Source: CANJDH01 sp031430015
Lineage (GTDB): Bacteria; Pseudomonadota; Gammaproteobacteria; Burkholderiales; JAEUOS01
Length of the DNA stretch: 64,000 nucleotides
Direction of reading: 5' to 3'
Assembly (NCBI GenBank): GCA_031430015.1
Contig: JANPAR010000221.1
Coordinates: 1 to 64,000 of the forward strand
In this document: in pieces, positions 42,983-49,641 of the stretch
How positions within the stretch are numbered: the first letter of the stretch is position 1
How the letters are laid out: each line of letters starts with the position of its first letter
The notes under the pieces: generated by a model
Database searches by the model: none
Told to the model about the DNA's origin: nothing
What the model saw: only the letters and a program-made list of their open reading frames with translations
Made by a program: the position numbers and the translations under genes

Positions 42983-43150
42983 TTCGCGGTGCCGCTGCGC
43001 TCGGAAGGGAACTACCGGATTTACGGCGCACGGCGCCAGGAGCGGCTATTGTTCATCCGGCACTGCCGCCCGCTTGACATGAATCTGGAGGAAATCCGCG
43101 CGCCGCTGCGCTTTCGCGATGCGCCGGAACAAAACTGCGCGGGCATTGCC
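42983..43150 (+). pseudogene. Truncated CadR/PbrR-type MerR regulator
   Basis: The plus-strand frame reads LRSEGNYRIYGARRQERLLF, then IRHCRPLDMNLEEIRAPLRF and RDAPEQNC. This is the middle of a Cd/Pb-type MerR regulator, including the conserved NYRxY, the Cys before RPLDM and the RFRDAPExNC segment with its second Cys. An in-frame TGA lies at 42974 just before it, so the first half of the helix-turn-helix is missing. After the second Cys the similarity ends and repeat copies begin. It cannot bind DNA as it stands. It lies beside the czc-type set it may once have controlled. Confidence 0.82.
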
Positions 43151-43233
43151 GCAATGCCGAAGCCGCCGTGCCATGCCGGAGCGACTGCTTCGCCCATCCA
43201 TCCGGCCGCAGGATTCTGTCGGCGTGTCTGGCT

Positions 43234-43307
43234 GAGCACCGCTCCCACCAACGGTTTCATGGGGCACTCCTTCAGAATCGGCTCCCACCAACGGTTTTGG
43301 GGCATCG
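43234..43307 (+). repeat. Two strong copies of the dispersed intergenic repeat
   Basis: One copy (43234-43262) contains GCTCCCACCAACGGTTTCAT and the next (43276-43307) contains GGCTCCCACCAACGGTTTTG. They lie in direct tandem 42 bases apart in the 431-base gap 42890-43320, which otherwise holds only the truncated MerR gene. Confidence 0.8.
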
Positions 43308-43320
43308 CATGCGGAAAAAG

Positions 43321-43863
43321 TCAATGTGCGTGCCCGCCACGGCCGTCGCGCCGCCCATCACCTGACCCGGCCCCGGTGTAGCCGCGCAATTGGTCATAGC
43401 GCGCGATTTGCTCTGCGCTAAGCAGGCGCGCGGTCTCGAGATGGGTGGTGAGATGTGAGGCGCGATAGCGTGCTTGCGCCGCGCCGATTTCCGCCACTTT
43501 CATTTCGACCAGCGCACGCGCCGGGTTGCCGGCGGCGAACATCGCGTCAAGTTCTTTTTCCAGCCGCACCACCGCGGCGCCCAACCCACGCGCGTCGGTC
43601 TTGTGGCGCGCCATCAACTGCGACAGCGTCTCGCGTTGAACCGGCGTCAAATCAAGCGGTGCAGCGAGTTCAAGCGCGTGCATCGGGCCGGGATGGCGGT
43701 TCAGTTCCGCCGCCCTGGCAAAGCCGGTGCCGGCGCCTTCGACGTAGGCGCGCACCTCCTCGGTCGACAGGGCCTTGATGGCGCGCGTCTCCTGGCCGGC
43801 ATAGGGATTGGCCAGCGCAGAGCTGGCGGCGAGAATCACTGCGAGGGCGGCGAACAATTTCAT
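43321..43863 (-). CDS. Spy/CpxP-like periplasmic metal-stress protein
   Basis: This 180-residue protein has a signal peptide (MKLFAALAVILAASSALA). The mature part is long and helical, with LDLTPVQRETLSQLMARHKT and LSAEQIARYDQLRGYTG, the LTPxQ-type repeats of the Spy/CpxP/heavy-metal-sensor group. It ends RGGHAH with histidines. Such proteins act as periplasmic chaperones or sense metals such as copper and nickel. AGGAG precedes the ATG at 43863, and ten open codons lie before it. It is the last gene of the copper-oxidation set. Confidence 0.82.
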   Translation of the reverse strand: MKLFAALAVILAASSALANPYAGQETRAIKALSTEEVRAYVEGAGTGFARAAELNRHPGPMHALELAAPLDLTPVQRETLSQLMARHKTDARGLGAAVVRLEKELDAMFAAGNPARALVEMKVAEIGAAQARYRASHLTTHLETARLLSAEQIARYDQLRGYTGAGSGDGRRDGRGGHAH

Positions 43864-43885
43864 GCGGACACTCCTGGTGTGTTGG

Positions 43886-44113
43886 TCAATCAAATCCTTC
43901 GGTACGGAACATTGGTGCGCGATGATGTGACAGGTCGTACAACTCCCACGCCATCGAAGCAGTGACGAAAATCACCGCGCCGGTGGCGAACGCGATGCCC
44001 ATGCACGCCGCCGCGCCCCATGCCGGACATACCGACGTGCACTCACAACTGAGCCAGCAGGTCAGGCTGAGCGCGAGCGGGGTGGCGGCAGCGAGCGCAA
44101 TGGCGGTGCGCAC
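43886..44113 (-). CDS. Small cysteine-rich membrane protein in the copper cluster
   Basis: This 75-residue protein starts at GTG, five bases after the cusF stop. It has two hydrophobic segments (ALAAATPLALSLT and ACMGIAFATGAVIFVTASMA). Five cysteines are at residues 19, 23, 25, 29 and 37, in the loop CWLSCECTSVCP and just after. The C-terminus has a His pair. I know no named family. Position between CusF and a Spy-like protein, and the clustered thiols, suggest Cu(I) binding at the membrane, which is inference. The gene order and tight spacing make a real gene likely. Confidence 0.65.
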   Translation of the reverse strand: MRTAIALAAATPLALSLTCWLSCECTSVCPAWGAAACMGIAFATGAVIFVTASMAWELYDLSHHRAPMFRTEGFD

Positions 44114-44118
44114 GGCGC

Positions 44119-44496
44119 TTACTTCTTCTCAATGCTGGTGACGACGTACTGCCCGCGAATCTTCTCGGCGGTGAATTGCACTTTATCGCCTTCCTTCACC
44201 TTGTCGAGCATGGTCGGCTCCTTGACCTGAAACACCATGGTCATCGCGCCCATGTCGAGGTTTTTGATCTCGCCGTGCTTGAGGGTGATCTTGCCGGCGT
44301 CCTTGTTGATGGTGCGCACTTCGGCGTCGGTCAGGTCTTTTTGGGCCAATTGCGCGATAGCGGCGGGGGCGTTTGCCGGTGTATTTGCGCCGTGACCGGC
44401 GTGACTCTGGTGATCCTCTTTTTTATCGTCTGCGGCGAGCGCCATGCCTGAGATGAGCATGAAGGTCAGGGCGGAGAGGGTGAGGGTATGTTTCAT
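44119..44496 (-). CDS. cusF: CusF-like periplasmic copper-binding protein
   Basis: This 125-residue protein has a signal peptide ending GMALA-ADDK and a His-rich stretch (HQSHAGHG). A CusF domain follows: INKDAGKITLKHGEIKNLDM then GAMTMVF. The metal-binding His and two Met of CusF are visible; the Trp of E. coli CusF is replaced by Met in NLDMGAM, a variant common outside enterics. It should chaperone Cu(I)/Ag(I) in the periplasm and hand it to a Cus-type pump. It lies downstream of the cupredoxin gene rather than inside cusCBA. Confidence 0.93.
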   Translation of the reverse strand: MKHTLTLSALTFMLISGMALAADDKKEDHQSHAGHGANTPANAPAAIAQLAQKDLTDAEVRTINKDAGKITLKHGEIKNLDMGAMTMVFQVKEPTMLDKVKEGDKVQFTAEKIRGQYVVTSIEKK

Positions 44497-44589
44497 GGTG
44501 TGGCTCCATTTCGTGAGGAGAGGGGAAACTGACTGGAAAACCGGGCGTAGATCTTGAGCGCAAGAAGGAGGGGATCTCTGGTTAAAACA

Positions 44590-45096
44590 CTACCCGGATA
44601 CCACCTTGATCGCACCCTTCATGCCAGCCTCAAAGTGGCCGGGAATCAGGCAGCCGTACATATACGTGCCGGGCTTGGTGAAGGTCCAGGTGATCTCTTC
44701 CTTGCCGCCAGGTTTGACGTGCGCCATGTAAGGCTCGTCGTGTTCCATGGTCGGGTGCTTTTTCATTTGCTCGGCGTGCTTCTTGAGATCCTCCTCGGTG
44801 CCGATCACCATTTCGTGCATCACCTTGCCGCCGTTTCTGACGACGAATTTCACCGTCTCGCCCTGCTTGACGGATATCTCGCCCGGCGTGAAACGCATGG
44901 TGTCGGCCATGTTCACGGTGATGGTGCGTTTGGCTTTTTTCGGGTCATCTTCCTTGCCGAAGGCGTGCTCGTCGGTGGAAATCTTGCGTGCAGGTTTCTT
45001 GTCGTGGCCGGCGTCGCCGTGCGCCCAGACGAGCGGTGCGGTGACGGTGAAGGTGGCGGCGAGGACTGCGGAGAGAAAGGCAGGGTTGAGTTTCAT
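44590..45096 (-). CDS. Cupredoxin-domain periplasmic protein
   Basis: This 168-residue protein has a signal peptide ending PLVWA-HGDA and a plastocyanin/azurin-like domain. The type 1 copper ligands are visible: a His in NGGKVMHEMVIG and the C-terminal CLIPGHFEAGM, which supplies Cys, His and Met. Extra Met and His residues are frequent (AEQMKKHPTMEHDEPYMAH). It may carry electrons or Cu to the neighbouring multicopper oxidase. I chose the ATG at 45096 because it begins the signal peptide and follows AAGGGG. Confidence 0.9.
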   Translation of the reverse strand: MKLNPAFLSAVLAATFTVTAPLVWAHGDAGHDKKPARKISTDEHAFGKEDDPKKAKRTITVNMADTMRFTPGEISVKQGETVKFVVRNGGKVMHEMVIGTEEDLKKHAEQMKKHPTMEHDEPYMAHVKPGGKEEITWTFTKPGTYMYGCLIPGHFEAGMKGAIKVVSG

Positions 45097-45141
45097 GGGG
45101 GTTCCCCTTGGATGGCTGATTCGTTGAATCAACAATTTGGT

Positions 45142-46614
45142 TCAATGCCCGGCATGGCCGGACGGTTTGCGGACGGTGACTTCGATTTCCTTCGCGGCGT
45201 TTCCGGCCGCTTTGCCCGCTGCTTTACCAGTGGCGGGGTTGATGTCGGTCATGCGCGAAGTCGGCGCGCGCGTGGGGTTGAGCGATTCACCTTCCCACTT
45301 GTAGGCCACGGTGTTTTTCGGAAACTTGTAGTCGCCCGGGTCTTTGTAATCGCCACGCGCCTGCCCCTCACGCACCTTGACGGTGGTGAACATGCCGCCC
45401 ATTTCGATCGCGCCAAACTGGCCCTGGCCGGTCATCATCGGCAGCGTGTTGTCCGGTATTTGCATTTCCATCTCGCCCATGTCGGCCATGCCGCGCTCGC
45501 CCATCACCATGTAATCGGGTACCAGCTTGTTGATCTTGGCCGCGATGCCGCGGTGATCAACGCCGATCATGGTCGGCACGGCGTGGCCCATCGGGTTCAT
45601 GGTGTGATGGCTCTTGTGGCAATGGAACGCCCAGTCACCCGGCTCGGTGGCCTCGAACTCGATGGCGCGCATCTGACCGACGGCGATGTCGGTGGTCACT
45701 TCGGGCCAGCGCGCGGACGGCGGCACCCATCCGCCGTCAGTGCAAGTGACGACAAACTCGTGGCCGTGAATATGGATCGGGTGGTTGGTCATGGTGAGGT
45801 TGCCGATGCGGATGCGCACGCGGTCACCCATGCGGCACGCCAGGGCATCGATGCCGGGGAAAGCGCGCGAGTTCCAAGTCCACAAATTGAAGTCCATCAT
45901 GGTGTTGACTTGCGGCGTTGCGCTGCCGGGGTCGATGTCGTAGGCGTTGAGCAGAAAGCAGAAGTCGCGATCCACCGGCATGAAGGCCGGGTTCTTTGGG
46001 TGCGTGACCCACATGCCCATCATGCCCATCGCCATTTGCGTCATCTCGTCGGCGTGCGGGTGATACATGAAAGTGCCGGGGCGGCGCGCGACGAATTCGT
46101 AGACGTAGGTCTCACCCGGTTTGATTTGCGGCTGGTTCAGGCCGCCGACACCATCCATGCCGTTCGGCAGGCGCTGACCATGCCAGTGGATGGTGGTGTG
46201 CTCGGGCAACTTGTTGGTGACGAACATGCGTACCTTGTCGCCCTCGACCACTTCGATTGTCGGTCCGGGCGACTGGCCGTTGTAGCCCCACAGGTTGGCC
46301 TTCATGCCCGGTGCAATTTCGCGTTGCACCGGCTCGGCGATGAGGTGGAACTCCTTGTAACCGTCTTTCATCCGGTACGGCAAGGTCCAGCCGTTAAGGG
46401 TGACCACCGGGTTGTACGGCCGTCCTGTGGACGGTGCCTTGCTGATGATGGTCGCCGCGCTGCCTTGCATTGGTGCTTCGGGCACCGCAGCCTGCGCCGC
46501 GCGTGAAATGGCCGCCGCGCCCAGCAAGGCAGCGCCCACCCCCGTGCTGCGGGCGAAGAATTGCCGGCGGTTGGTCGTTTTATGATTCATGTCGAGTGCT
46601 TTCATGGGGTTCAA
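45142..46614 (-). CDS. Multicopper oxidase (CopA/CueO-type periplasmic copper oxidase)
   Basis: This 490-residue oxidase has a Tat signal (TNRRQFFARSTGVGAALLGA). The four copper-binding segments of multicopper oxidases are present: TTIHWHGQRLP, MYHPHADEMTQ, NHPIHIHGHEF and the type 1/trinuclear HCHKSHHTMNPMGH. Several Met-rich stretches (MAMGMMGMW, GMADMGEMEM) suggest extra Cu(I) binding. It should oxidise periplasmic Cu(I) to the less toxic Cu(II). Its start overlaps the stop of a TolC-like gene by four bases. An ATG eight codons in is a possible alternative start. Confidence 0.93.
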   Translation of the reverse strand: MNPMKALDMNHKTTNRRQFFARSTGVGAALLGAAAISRAAQAAVPEAPMQGSAATIISKAPSTGRPYNPVVTLNGWTLPYRMKDGYKEFHLIAEPVQREIAPGMKANLWGYNGQSPGPTIEVVEGDKVRMFVTNKLPEHTTIHWHGQRLPNGMDGVGGLNQPQIKPGETYVYEFVARRPGTFMYHPHADEMTQMAMGMMGMWVTHPKNPAFMPVDRDFCFLLNAYDIDPGSATPQVNTMMDFNLWTWNSRAFPGIDALACRMGDRVRIRIGNLTMTNHPIHIHGHEFVVTCTDGGWVPPSARWPEVTTDIAVGQMRAIEFEATEPGDWAFHCHKSHHTMNPMGHAVPTMIGVDHRGIAAKINKLVPDYMVMGERGMADMGEMEMQIPDNTLPMMTGQGQFGAIEMGGMFTTVKVREGQARGDYKDPGDYKFPKNTVAYKWEGESLNPTRAPTSRMTDINPATGKAAGKAAGNAAKEIEVTVRKPSGHAGH

Positions 46615-48035
46615 TGTCCGCCACTGGCGGGTTTGGCAGCCATGGGCGCCATTTCAGCGGCCAGGCCCAGGCTTGATGGTTTGCCGATCAGGGCCATCTG
46701 CAGCTCCGCCTCGGCGAGCCAGAAATCGCGCTGTGCTTCGATGGCGCCGTTGACCGCCATCACCTGCTCGCGCGAATCGGCGAGCAGCTCAAACACGCTC
46801 TTGAGGCCGCCGTTGTAGCGCAGCAGCATTTCGTCGGAGATTTTCTTGCGCAGCGGTACGATCTGGTCGCGGTAATGACGCGCCAGGTCGTGGCGGGTGC
46901 GGTAGGCCGAGTAGGCTTCGCGCACTTCGCTTTGCGCGTTGACGGCGGTCTCGCGGATGCGTTCGGCGGCGCGCATGTAACGCGCTTCGGCGCCGGCGAT
47001 GCGCGCGCCGCCGAAATCGAAGATGGGAATCTCGAACGCCACTTCCCAGCCTTTCTTGCGCGGATCGTGCCCTTCGTCGATGCGTACACGGCCGATCTCG
47101 AGCACGTTGGTAAAGCGTGTGATCCGGGTCAGACCGAGCGAGGCCGCCAGCGATTCGGCTTCGAGGCGGGCCGCCGTCACGTCAAGGCGCTCCTGCATCG
47201 CCTCTCTGGCGACCGTTTCCTCGCCGCGCGCCGCACCGGGCAGGTCGGGCAGGCGCTCCGGCAGCTTGAAGGCAGCCGGGTCGGCAAGCCCCATCAGGCG
47301 CGTGAGTTGTTCGCGTGCGGCGGTGGCGGCATGCTGCGCACGCGCCTGTTGTGCGGTGGCATCGGCATAGAACGCGTGTTCGCGCATCTGCGTGAGCTTG
47401 GCGAAATTACCGGCGCGCATCATGCGCCGCGCCAATTCCGCCCCGGCTTCGGCCGAGTCTCGCACCTGCTGCGTGTATTCCACGGTTTGCGCGGCAGCGA
47501 CCGCCTGGGTCCAGGCCTTGCGGGTGTCGCTGGCGGTGCGCAGCATTTCGGAGGTGACACCGCGCCGCGTGGCTTCGAAGCGGCGGCCGGCTGCTTCCAT
47601 GCGCAGCGGCAGGGTGATCAGCGACATCACGCCAAACGACAGGATGCTTTCGATCTTGGCTTCACTTCTGAAATCGAGTGCGCGCAAAAACGAAAATCGT
47701 GGATTCTCGATGCGGCCCGCCGAGACCAGATCGCTCTCGGAAATCCCCAGTTCGGCGTAGGTTGCCTGCAAACCGGGGTTGTTGTAGAGCGCGATCTGCA
47801 CAGCGTCGTCGGCGCTCAGGGGTTTGGCGAGCAAAGCGTCCACCTTGGTTTTGACGCTGTCGGCGTCGGCCGGGGTCTTGACCCACGCCGCGTCCTTGCC
47901 GAGCCGGTCTTTTGCGGTTTGCTGGGCCAGACCAAAGCCGCGGTCTTCCGAAAAGGTTGCGCAGCCGCCGAGCAGTGCCGTGGCGAGCGCCAATGCGAGC
48001 GTGCGTTTTGCAGGTTGCTTGAGGCAAGCGTTCAT
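46611..48035 (-). CDS. TolC-family outer-membrane lipoprotein in copper cluster
   Basis: This 474-residue protein has a lipobox ATALLGGC and the two outer-membrane-efflux repeats (YNNPGLQATYAELGISESDL, then RYNGGLKSVFELLADSREQV). It differs from the CusC and CzcC of this window and has no RND pump of its own beside it. It overlaps the multicopper oxidase gene by four bases, an arrangement known from cop clusters where an outer-membrane protein accompanies CopA-type oxidases. It may serve as an efflux channel or as an outer-membrane copper factor. Confidence 0.88.
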   Translation of the reverse strand: MNACLKQPAKRTLALALATALLGGCATFSEDRGFGLAQQTAKDRLGKDAAWVKTPADADSVKTKVDALLAKPLSADDAVQIALYNNPGLQATYAELGISESDLVSAGRIENPRFSFLRALDFRSEAKIESILSFGVMSLITLPLRMEAAGRRFEATRRGVTSEMLRTASDTRKAWTQAVAAAQTVEYTQQVRDSAEAGAELARRMMRAGNFAKLTQMREHAFYADATAQQARAQHAATAAREQLTRLMGLADPAAFKLPERLPDLPGAARGEETVAREAMQERLDVTAARLEAESLAASLGLTRITRFTNVLEIGRVRIDEGHDPRKKGWEVAFEIPIFDFGGARIAGAEARYMRAAERIRETAVNAQSEVREAYSAYRTRHDLARHYRDQIVPLRKKISDEMLLRYNGGLKSVFELLADSREQVMAVNGAIEAQRDFWLAEAELQMALIGKPSSLGLAAEMAPMAAKPASGGH

Positions 48036-48562
48036 TTCGTTCCCCCCATGTTTTTCATGTCGTGCGGTGCTTTTGGGGTAGCAGGCGCGGCGGCGGGCGG
48101 GGCGTTGCGGTCGAACGCGGCGATGCGGTACACATCGCCGTCTTTTTCGAGCTGGAACGCAATGCGCTCGCCGGGTTTCACCTGCTCCGCCAGAGCCGGC
48201 GACTTCAGTGACCAGTAAGCGATGCCGGCCGGCCAGCCAAGCGGCTTGACGGCGTCACCGTCAATGCGCACGCGGCCATTGGCGCGGTCAATCTCGAGCA
48301 CTGTGCCGGCGCCGGTGACGGTTTTTTCAATCTCGCGCAAATGCGCGTTGTGGCCGCCGAGCACGCCGGCGGTGTCGTTGACGTCGCGCCAGTTGGCGCG
48401 TTTCTCGTCGGCATAGGGCTGATAGCCCGTGAAAGCGGATTCGTATTTCGGCGGCGTGGCCGGCGGGGTCGATTGGTTCGATTGATTCGACTGGTTCGAC
48501 TGGGCCGACGCCGCGCCGGCGGTGGCGAGCGCCACCGTGGCGATGAGACTTCTTGAAAACAT
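48032..48562 (-). CDS. Exported protein with CusF-like C-terminal domain
   Basis: This 176-residue protein has a signal peptide (MFSRSLIATVALATAGAASA), then a QSNQSNQSNQS repeat. The mature part resembles a copper-binding/CusF-like domain: TVTGAGTVLEIDRANGRVRI, then PAGIAYWSLKSPALAEQ and PGERIAFQLEKDGDVYRIAA. The C-terminus has HDMKNMGG. It is first in the set that continues with the TolC-like and oxidase genes, with a four-base overlap. AAGGAG precedes the ATG at 48562. Confidence 0.8.
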   Translation of the reverse strand: MFSRSLIATVALATAGAASAQSNQSNQSNQSTPPATPPKYESAFTGYQPYADEKRANWRDVNDTAGVLGGHNAHLREIEKTVTGAGTVLEIDRANGRVRIDGDAVKPLGWPAGIAYWSLKSPALAEQVKPGERIAFQLEKDGDVYRIAAFDRNAPPAAAPATPKAPHDMKNMGGTK

Positions 48563-48637
48563 GATGACTCCTTGACGATGAATGAAAACCGCCGCGTCCC
48601 CATTGGAGGACACGGACCTTCACTTGGCGTCAGGGAA

Positions 48638-49054
48638 TCAAATGCGCAGGCGCGCAGTGCTCGAATACAGCGGCGGGGCGCCGCCGTGATGGGTGGCGTT
48701 GGCCCGGAGAGCCTTTCCCACCAAAGGTTTCCTCGTGATGGCCAGATCCGCCAGGGGAATCAGCAGCACCGCCGCATCGGCCAGCGCATCCATGCTGGCA
48801 TCGGGGTGATCGAGGGTCTGGATTTCGCTCAGGCAATGGAATTTGCACAGGAGCAGCGCGGGGTCGGGCTGCTGTTCCAGATGTTCCTGGCAGTGTTTTT
48901 CCAGAGCGGATTCGACCAACACCACCTCGTGCGCCGCTGCCCGCACGGTTTGCGGCGCCTTGGCGTAGACGTGCATCGACACCATCGCATAGGCAGCGAT
49001 GAAGGCGCCCAGCAAAATCCGGGAAGCGCTTTGCAATGTCCTGGAACGAATCAT
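48638..49054 (-). CDS. Small exported protein of the copper cluster
   Basis: This 138-residue protein has an N-terminal signal (ASRILLGAFIAAYAMVSMH). The mature part has CQEHLEQQ and CKFHCLSE cysteine/His motifs and ends LYSSTARLRI. It resembles the unnamed small proteins that precede metal-efflux genes, like the one at 35995-36375. Part of its C-terminal coding sequence (RKPLVGKA) is a copy of the dispersed repeat read on the opposite strand. I chose the ATG at 49054, which begins the signal. It lies 67 bases after cueR on the same strand. Confidence 0.68.
   Translation of the reverse strand: MIRSRTLQSASRILLGAFIAAYAMVSMHVYAKAPQTVRAAAHEVVLVESALEKHCQEHLEQQPDPALLLCKFHCLSEIQTLDHPDASMDALADAAVLLIPLADLAITRKPLVGKALRANATHHGGAPPLYSSTARLRI
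48707..48735 (+). repeat. Dispersed repeat copy inside a coding sequence
   Basis: CCTTTCCCACCAAAGGTTTC with GAGAG upstream matches the repeat core. Unlike the others it lies within an open frame, where the opposite strand encodes KPLVGKA. Confidence 0.6.
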
Positions 49055-49121
49055 CGGAAAACTATAGGGCTTTTGAAAGACGTTTGCAATTACATCTTGG
49101 TAATGTGGGTGGGAATTCGCG

Positions 49122-49619
49122 TCAAACCTTGTGACAGGGCTTGCTGTTGTTTGGTTCCGCAGCCAGATCATCGAGGATGGGACAGTCCGGCCGGTCGTCG
49201 CCATGACATTGATGCGCCAACTGCTGCAGGGCCTGCTTCATGGCCTGCATTTCGGCGATTTTGACTTGCAGCTCATTGATGTGCTTTTGCGTCAGCGTTT
49301 TCACCTTGGCGCTGGAGCGGTGCCGGTCACCCCACAACGCGAGCAGGGCCTCGATCTCCTTGATCGAAAATCCGAGCATGCGAGCGCGCTTGACGAAGCG
49401 CAGCCGGTGCAGGTCGCTTGCGGCATAGGTGCGATAGCCCGATTCGGTGCGCCCGGCCGAGGGGATCAGGCCGATCGATTCGTAGTGGCGAATCATCTTT
49501 GCAGAGACGCCGGTGGCCGTGGCCGCGGCACCGATGTTGACAGCTCCACCGCTGGTACTGCTGCTTGCACTCTCCCTGATGGCCGCTGCGTTGCCGGTGT
49601 GCATGTGGATAGTCTTCAT
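49122..49619 (-). CDS. cueR: CueR-type MerR copper-responsive regulator
   Basis: This 165-residue MerR-family activator has the helix-turn-helix (VNIGAAATATGVSAKMIRHY, then ESGYRTYAASDLHRLRF) and a long dimer helix. The metal loop CHGDDRPDCPIL contains the two cysteines of CueR. That loop and the spacing fit Cu(I)/Ag(I)/Au(I) sensing. It carries about 25 extra N-terminal residues before the usual start point, and the valine at that point is a GTC codon, so the longer form from the ATG at 49619 is needed. It follows copA by 22 bases on the same strand and should act at the copA and copZ promoters. Confidence 0.92.
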   Translation of the reverse strand: MKTIHMHTGNAAAIRESASSSTSGGAVNIGAAATATGVSAKMIRHYESIGLIPSAGRTESGYRTYAASDLHRLRFVKRARMLGFSIKEIEALLALWGDRHRSSAKVKTLTQKHINELQVKIAEMQAMKQALQQLAHQCHGDDRPDCPILDDLAAEPNNSKPCHKV

Positions 49620-49641
49620 GACGCGCCCCTGACCTGCCGCA

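Noticed and set aside
44554..46506. 650-codon plus-strand frame over the cupredoxin and multicopper oxidase genes
   Set aside because: It crosses two real minus-strand genes and the gap between them, and shows no domain.
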